Program-made: the position numbers and the translations under genes | Source of the DNA: Acidimicrobiales bacterium | Lineage (GTDB): Bacteria; Actinomycetota; Acidimicrobiia; Spongiisociales; ZC4RG35 | Direction of reading: 5' to 3' | Assembly: GCA_024103415.1 (NCBI GenBank) | Contig: JAGFIR010000162.1 | Span: forward strand, 1-39,097 | DNA length: 39,097 nt | Notes under the pieces: model-generated | What the model was told of the DNA's origin: nothing | What the model saw: the letters and a program-made list of their open reading frames with translations, nothing else | Databases searched by the model: none | Shown: piece by piece, positions 34,855-39,097 of the stretch | How positions within the stretch are numbered: the first letter of the stretch is position 1 | How the letters are laid out: every line of letters begins with the position of its first letter

Positions 34855-36435
34855 ATGATGCTGGAGAGACTCCGTCGCAGACGTTCCGAGAACGGGGGCG
34901 GACCTGCCGCCGGGACCCCGCTGTCGCAGACTCGTCTGATCGACCCGATCCCGATCCCGCCCGGGGATCCGCTGGAGACGGTCCTGCTGTCCGCCGGCGG
35001 CCCCGTCGGGGTGGCGGATCTCGAGTTGGTTTCGGGCACCCTGGACGCGGTCAGGGCCGCCGGGGTCGAGCTCATAGTCCCGCTGATCGGCCAGGGCGAG
35101 TTGATCGGTGCCCTGTATCTCGGCCCCAGGCTCTCCGACCAGCCCTACTCCTCCGACGACCGGAGGCTCCTCGGCGGGCTGGCCGCCCAGGTGGCGCCCG
35201 CGATGCGGGTGGCCCAACTGATCAGGGAGCAACAGGCGGAGGCCAAGGAGCGGGAGCGGATCGAGCAGGAGCTCAAGGTGGCGGCGCTGATCCAGCAGAC
35301 GCTGCTGCCCAAGGAGCTGCCGTCGATACCGGGCTGGCACGTCAGCGCCTTCTACCGACCCGCCCGTGCTGTGGGCGGCGACTTCTACGACTTCATTCCC
35401 CTTGCCGATGGCCGTCTCGGCGTGGTAATCGGAGACGTCACCGACAAGGGTGTCCCGGCGGCCCTGGTGATGGCCACGTGCCGGTCGATGCTCCGCTCCG
35501 CCGCGCAGAAGCACGACTCGCCCTCGAAGGTGCTCGCTGAGGTCAACGACGCCCTCGTCCCCGAGATCCCCGCGGCGATGTTCGTCACCTGTCTCTACGC
35601 CATCATCGACACCGGTGCCGGGGACGTGGTCCTCGCCAACGCCGGCCACAACCTCCCGTACATGCAGACCGAGGACGGGGTGGTCGAACTGCGCGCCGCC
35701 GGCATGCCTCTCGGCCTCATGCCGGGCATGGACTACGAGGAGAAGCGCTACACGATGGGCTCGGGGGAGACCATGGTGCTCACCAGCGACGGGATCACCG
35801 AGGCCCACGACCCCGACGGGGAGATGTACGGGTTCGGGAGGCTGATGGCGCGCGTGGCCCGCAGGGCCGACGACATGGTCGTGGCGCTCGTCGACGATCT
35901 CGAGTCGTTCGCCGGCCCGGACGCCGAACAGGAGGACGACATCACATTGGTGGTGGTCCGCCGCTCGCACTCGGCCCAGGTCTCGGCGATGGCTTTCGGA
36001 GCAGGTGAGCTCCTCGACTCGTTCGCCGTCCGCAGCGAGGAGGGGAACGAGCGCGCCGCGGTGACCCGGATGGCGGAGGCGGTCGCACCGCTCGGGTTCG
36101 ACCGGCGCGACCTGGAACGTCTCCAGACCGCAGTCGCCGAGACCGTGATGAACGCCATCGAGCACGGCAACGAGGGACGGCCCGAGCTCGAGGTCGGGGT
36201 AGAGGTCTGGGCGACCGACGACGTGGTCAGCGTGCGCGTCACGGACCAGGGCGGAGCCCGGGAGATCCCGGAGCCGCAGACACCGGATCTCGAGGCGAAG
36301 CTCGCCGGTCTTCAGACGCCCCGGGGGTGGGGGCTGTTCCTCGTCGAGAAGATGGTCGACGACGTCCGCTCCACCAGCGACGGGAGCACCCACACGGTGG
36401 AGTTGATCATGAAGAGGAAGGGGGCGCTCCGATGA
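34855..36435 (+). CDS. GAF-SpoIIE phosphatase-HATPase fusion (RsbU/RsbW-type switch protein)
   Basis: A 526-residue cytoplasmic protein. A GAF-like domain (about 60-120) is followed by a coiled-coil linker (121-150) with LKVAALIQQTLLP. The PP2C/SpoIIE phosphatase domain (160-375) has metal Asp residues in VGGDFYDF, VIGDVTDKGVPAAL, TSDGITEA and QEDDITLVVV. A C-terminal GHKL ATPase of the RsbW anti-sigma kinase type (390-520) has AVAETVMNAIEHGN, VTDQGG and GWGLFLVEKMVD. So phosphatase and kinase activities that act on STAS antagonists in partner switching are joined in one chain. Its stop overlaps the first STAS gene (ATGA), its expected substrate. The start at 34855 or the adjacent Met is uncertain. 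Confidence 0.9.
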   Translation: MMLERLRRRRSENGGGPAAGTPLSQTRLIDPIPIPPGDPLETVLLSAGGPVGVADLELVSGTLDAVRAAGVELIVPLIGQGELIGALYLGPRLSDQPYSSDDRRLLGGLAAQVAPAMRVAQLIREQQAEAKERERIEQELKVAALIQQTLLPKELPSIPGWHVSAFYRPARAVGGDFYDFIPLADGRLGVVIGDVTDKGVPAALVMATCRSMLRSAAQKHDSPSKVLAEVNDALVPEIPAAMFVTCLYAIIDTGAGDVVLANAGHNLPYMQTEDGVVELRAAGMPLGLMPGMDYEEKRYTMGSGETMVLTSDGITEAHDPDGEMYGFGRLMARVARRADDMVVALVDDLESFAGPDAEQEDDITLVVVRRSHSAQVSAMAFGAGELLDSFAVRSEEGNERAAVTRMAEAVAPLGFDRRDLERLQTAVAETVMNAIEHGNEGRPELEVGVEVWATDDVVSVRVTDQGGAREIPEPQTPDLEAKLAGLQTPRGWGLFLVEKMVDDVRSTSDGSTHTVELIMKRKGALR

Positions 36436-36773
36436 GCAGCCAGTTCCGTGCGACCAGCACCCCGATAGAAGACGGGAGCCTGGTGACCATGGTGGGCACG
36501 GTCGATCGTGCCGCCAAGGAGCCGCTGGAGGCGGCCTATGCCGAAGCCACGCGGACCCCGGGTCGTGTCGTCCTCGACTTCCGGGAGGTGGACTACATCA
36601 ACTCCACCGGCATAGCCGTCATCGTCGGGCTGCTCGCGGTGGCACGGTCGGAAGGGCGGGAGATCCATGCCTTCGGCCTCACCGAGCACTACCGCGAGGT
36701 GTTCACCATCACCCGGCTCGCCGACTTCATGACCATTCACGAAGACGAGGAGGCCGCGGTCGCGGCCGGTTGA
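36432..36773 (+). CDS. STAS-domain anti-sigma factor antagonist (1)
   Basis: A 113-residue single STAS domain of the SpoIIAA/RsbV type. The phosphorylation site is Ser58 in DYINSTGIAVIVGLL. Dephosphorylated antagonist binds the RsbW-type kinase and releases its partner. ATG 36432 overlaps the phosphatase/kinase stop, indicating coupled, near-stoichiometric production. The C-terminus EDEEAAVAAG closely resembles the end of the second STAS protein, suggesting gene duplication. Confidence 0.92.
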   Translation: MSSQFRATSTPIEDGSLVTMVGTVDRAAKEPLEAAYAEATRTPGRVVLDFREVDYINSTGIAVIVGLLAVARSEGREIHAFGLTEHYREVFTITRLADFMTIHEDEEAAVAAG

Positions 36774-36783
36774 GAGGAGAGGA

Positions 36784-37134
36784 ATGCCATCCGCCAACGT
36801 GACCATGACCGTTCGAGAGGCTGCACCACGGGTCCGTGTCGTTGACATCGTGGGCGAGATCACGGCGTTCTCCGAGGAGGAGATCACGAGGGCGCACGAG
36901 GAGGCCGCCCGGGGCGGCGTCGACGCAGTGATCCTCAATTTCGAAGGCCTCGACTACATGAACAGTGGCGGGATCGGGTTGCTTGTGACCACGCTCATCC
37001 GGGCCCAGCGGAGCGGCCACCGATTGCTCGCCTGCGGGCTCACCGACCACTACCGACAGATCCTCGCTCTCACCAGAATCGACGAAGCCATCGAGGTCTT
37101 CGATGACGAGGCGTCCGCGGTCGCCGCGGTCTGA
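36784..37134 (+). CDS. STAS-domain anti-sigma factor antagonist (2)
   Basis: A 116-residue second STAS domain 10 bases after the first, with GAGAGGA before ATG 36784. Its putative phosphoserine is Ser61 in DYMNSGGIGLLVTTL. It shares LTxHYRxxxxxTRxxxxxxxxxDE and the ending EASAVAAV with the first but is otherwise diverged, so the two may have different affinities or partners. Its 3' end overlaps the next membrane protein gene by 32 bases. Confidence 0.92.
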   Translation: MPSANVTMTVREAAPRVRVVDIVGEITAFSEEEITRAHEEAARGGVDAVILNFEGLDYMNSGGIGLLVTTLIRAQRSGHRLLACGLTDHYRQILALTRIDEAIEVFDDEASAVAAV

Positions 37135-38287
37135 CGCCGGGTCGTCGGTAGTCAGACTCGCGGCGTCGGTCGCGCTGGTCGCCGGGGCGCTGGGTCTCGC
37201 CGCCTTCGCCGTCCTCGACGGCGACGCCACCGCCGACGAGATGCTCCTGGGTCTCGCCGCCTTCGTGTTCGTGGTGGTCGGCGCCCTGATCCTCTATCGC
37301 TCCGACGGCAACCGGGTCGGTTGGGTCATGACCGGCATCGGGGTCGCCCTTCTCCTGAGCGGGTTGCTCGACGCATTGGCCAACGGAGGCAGTGTGGTGG
37401 CGGGGGCTGTCGGTGGTGCGATCTGGCTCACCTGGTTCGTCCTTCTCGGGCTGCTGGTGTTCTGGTTCCCCGACGGGAAGCCGGCGTCGCAACGGTGGGG
37501 TCTGCTCGTGTGGCTGGGAGTCCCCATTGGTTTGCTGGTGGCGAGCTACGTCGTCGCCGGCGAGATCTGTCTCTCGGCCAACGACGACGGGGAGTGTCTG
37601 GAGTGGGCCGTCAACCCGATCGGCATCTCCTGGCTGCCCAACCCCGAGTTCGGGCCCCTTTCGACGGTCGGGTACATGTTCCTGGCCCTGTTCGTGATCC
37701 TGTCGACCGCCTCTCTGGTCTCCAGGTATGTCAACGCCCACCATCTGCAGCGGCAGCAGATCAAGTGGTTCGCATTCGCCGTCTGCACGCTGATCGTGGT
37801 CACGATCGTGCAGGAGACGATGGCCGGATTGACCCCTCTCCCGGGGGTGGTGCTCGACGTCCTGTGGGGAGCGACCGTCCTCGGGTTGCCGGTGGCCATA
37901 GGTGTCGCGGTCCTCAGGTACCGGCTCTACGACATCGACCGGATCGTGTCCCGCACCGTCACCTACTTGTTGGTGGTGGGTCTGCTCGGTCTCGTGTTCG
38001 TCGGCCTGGTCACGGTGATCGGCTCGATGGCGCCGTCGGACTCCGATCTGGCCATCGCCGCCTCGACCCTGGCGGTTGCCGCCCTGTTCAACCCGCTCCG
38101 GCGCCGGGTGCAGGCAGCGATCGAGCGCCGGTTCAACCGGGCTCGATACGACGCGTGGAAGGTGACCGACGCTTTCGCCAGGTCCCTACGAAACCGCGTC
38201 GATCCCGACGACGTGGCCGCCGGCTGGCGGGACGCGGTCACCGAGACCATGCAGCCGGAGTCGGCCGGGGTCTGGATCCGGTCGTAA
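37103..38287 (+). CDS. Multi-pass membrane sensor-like protein without output domain (paralogue B)
   Basis: A 394-residue membrane protein of the same build as the one at 33653, with about eight to ten hydrophobic segments. The hallmark VAVLRYRLYDIDRIVSRTVTYLLVVGLLG is followed by FNPLRRRVQAAIERRFNRARYDAW and the end ETMQPESAGVWIRS. It has no kinase, phosphatase or GAF domain. ATG 37103 lies inside the second STAS gene, and no later start codon precedes the first TM, so the 32-base overlap is real. It probably senses a membrane or extracellular signal and hands it to the soluble switch proteins by contact. This is inference from gene context. Confidence 0.8.
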   Translation: MTRRPRSPRSDAGSSVVRLAASVALVAGALGLAAFAVLDGDATADEMLLGLAAFVFVVVGALILYRSDGNRVGWVMTGIGVALLLSGLLDALANGGSVVAGAVGGAIWLTWFVLLGLLVFWFPDGKPASQRWGLLVWLGVPIGLLVASYVVAGEICLSANDDGECLEWAVNPIGISWLPNPEFGPLSTVGYMFLALFVILSTASLVSRYVNAHHLQRQQIKWFAFAVCTLIVVTIVQETMAGLTPLPGVVLDVLWGATVLGLPVAIGVAVLRYRLYDIDRIVSRTVTYLLVVGLLGLVFVGLVTVIGSMAPSDSDLAIAASTLAVAALFNPLRRRVQAAIERRFNRARYDAWKVTDAFARSLRNRVDPDDVAAGWRDAVTETMQPESAGVWIRS

Positions 38288-38337
38288 CGATCGCGGAACG
38301 GCCTTACGACAGCATCGGCACCGTCGAAAGGACGGCA

Positions 38338-39021
38338 ATGTCGGAACCGATCAACGCAGAGAACTGGGCCAAGCCGGTGGATGTGTTCCGTGTCGACGAG
38401 GCGCCCGAGGGCGCCCCCACCGGGAACGTGGAGGGTCGCAGGCCTGTCGGCCCGCTCCAGGGCTTCGGGCAGCTCTGGCAGAAGACCTACGAGGTGCGGA
38501 TCCCCAGGCCCACCCCGGAAGAGGTCATCGCCACGTGGAAGCAGCGGTTCGGCGACTTCTGGTACCCGTCGAACAAGTTCTACGCACCGGCCGGCGGCAT
38601 CGCCCCCGGTGAGATCGCCGTCATCGGCGGGGGGAAGGGCCCGACACGGGTGACCACCGGTGTCCGCGTGATCTACGCCGATGACCGCTCATGGTCGTAT
38701 ATGACCCCCGAGGGGCACCCGTGGGCGGCGATCATCACCTTCAGCGCCCACGAGGACGACGACGGTGCCACGGCGGCCAGAATCCACCTCCTGGTCCGCG
38801 CCAACGACCCGCTATACGAGCTGAGCTTCCGGATCTACACCTCGAAGCTCGAGGACAAGATCTGGTTCCACACCCTGCAACAGGTGGCGGGCCATTTCGG
38901 GGTCGCGGAGCCCGAGGTGGTCATGACCACCCAGTTGGTCGACAAGCGCCGGCACTGGAAGCAGATGTCGAACCTGTGGAAGAACTCGGCCGTGAGGACC
39001 CTGCTCCGCCGGGACAGATAG
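38338..39021 (+). CDS. Uncharacterised protein, possible SRPBCC/DUF1990-like fold
   Basis: A 227-residue soluble protein. The body from FGQLWQKTYEVRIP to HTLQQVAGHFGV alternates strands with an N-terminal helix (PEEVIATWKQRFGDFW) and a long C-terminal helix. It contains APGEIAVIGGG, TTGVRVIYADDRSWSYMTPEGHPWAAIITFSA and ANDPLYELSFRIYTSKLEDKIWFHT. This layout is that of the SRPBCC/START-like ligand-binding superfamily (for example DUF1990), but I cannot name a ligand or enzyme activity. ATG 38338 has AAGGA upstream, while the longer open frame before it overlaps the membrane protein gene. It follows the cassette by 50 bases in the same direction. Confidence 0.7.
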   Translation: MSEPINAENWAKPVDVFRVDEAPEGAPTGNVEGRRPVGPLQGFGQLWQKTYEVRIPRPTPEEVIATWKQRFGDFWYPSNKFYAPAGGIAPGEIAVIGGGKGPTRVTTGVRVIYADDRSWSYMTPEGHPWAAIITFSAHEDDDGATAARIHLLVRANDPLYELSFRIYTSKLEDKIWFHTLQQVAGHFGVAEPEVVMTTQLVDKRRHWKQMSNLWKNSAVRTLLRRDR

Positions 39022-39056
39022 GGATCCCGGGCGGGGAGAAGAGGGGGCACAAAAGC

Positions 39057-39094
39057 GTCTGGCCGACGAACTCCGAGGAGCCCATCGGCCAGAC
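39057..39094. terminator. Inverted repeat near the right edge
   Basis: GTCTGGCCGA (39057-39066) pairs perfectly with TCGGCCAGAC (39085-39094), with an 18-base loop, 36 bases after the preceding stop. It may be a terminator of the cassette or part of a small RNA or operator continuing past the window edge. Confidence 0.5.
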
Positions 39095-39097
39095 AGG

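Noticed and set aside
34501-36393. 630-codon minus-strand frame under the phosphatase/kinase gene
   Set aside because: It is a shadow of the well-supported plus-strand fusion protein and lacks motifs.
38281-38310. Inverted GTCGTAA/TTACGAC around the end of membrane protein B as a regulatory site
   Set aside because: It overlaps the stop codon, and the similar bases at 34815 are explained by homologous coding sequence of the two paralogues.

Overview
This is a GC-rich actinobacterial chromosome segment centred on the replication origin. The gene order rsmG-jag-yidC-yidD-rnpA-rpmH / dnaA-dnaN-recF-DUF721-gyrB-gyrA-DUF3566 is the classical actinobacterial oriC neighbourhood. To its left, cca - (pseudokinase) - sigM-like ECF factor - anti-sigma-like - trxB - trxA - cwlM - parB - parA matches the Mycobacterium tuberculosis order Rv3907c to Rv3919c. 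GTG and TTG starts, a near-consensus actinobacterial LexA box and a Streptomyces/Mycobacterium-type DnaA box agree with this. The proteins are clearly not mycobacterial. A deep-branching, perhaps acidimicrobial-type, actinobacterium from an environmental genome is my inference and is not proven.

Layout. (1) 1-5.6 kb: a histidine phosphatase, then a leftward set: a cis-prenyltransferase with an altered active-site motif, an aminopeptidase P, a membrane-anchored endonuclease/exonuclease/phosphatase-fold enzyme and the CCA-adding enzyme. (2) 5.6-8.6 kb: a pilT gene broken by a one-base frameshift, a histone-deacetylase-family hydrolase and a GNAT acetyltransferase. (3) 8.6-13.3 kb: a rightward, tightly overlapped envelope/redox operon. 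It holds a membrane pseudokinase resembling the MurJ (MviN) C-terminal domain but without the flippase, an ECF sigma factor, a putative membrane anti-sigma factor, a small membrane protein, thioredoxin reductase, thioredoxin and a CwlM-like protein with all obvious amidase zinc ligands gone. (4) 13.2-17.9 kb: a leftward operon rpmH-rnpA-yidD-yidC-jag-rsmG-parA-parB with two parS sites. (5) 17.9-20 kb: the origin region, with DnaA-box-like sites on both sides of dnaA and an AT-richer stretch before dnaN. (6) 20-27.6 kb: dnaN, recF, DUF721, gyrB, gyrA and DUF3566. Both gyrase subunits have unusual residues in the quinolone pocket.

(7) 27.5-33.6 kb is more accessory: an unrecognised protein coupled to a tiny DLW-39-like protein, a degenerate EAL protein, a secreted L,D-transpeptidase-like protein, a radical SAM enzyme of the Rv2578c type with a LexA box at its start, and a 900-residue BTAD/ATPase/TPR regulator. 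(8) 33.6-38.3 kb: a compact partner-switching signalling module. A fused SpoIIE-type phosphatase/anti-sigma-type kinase and two STAS antagonists sit between two paralogous multi-pass membrane proteins that lack any output domain, with no sigma factor beside them. The window ends with an uncharacterised protein and an inverted repeat.

The strongest leads are the partner-switching cassette, the detached MurJ-like pseudokinase next to a zinc-less CwlM, the LexA-controlled radical SAM gene, the gyrase pocket substitutions and the pilT frameshift. I saw no rRNA or tRNA gene, CRISPR array or insertion sequence.
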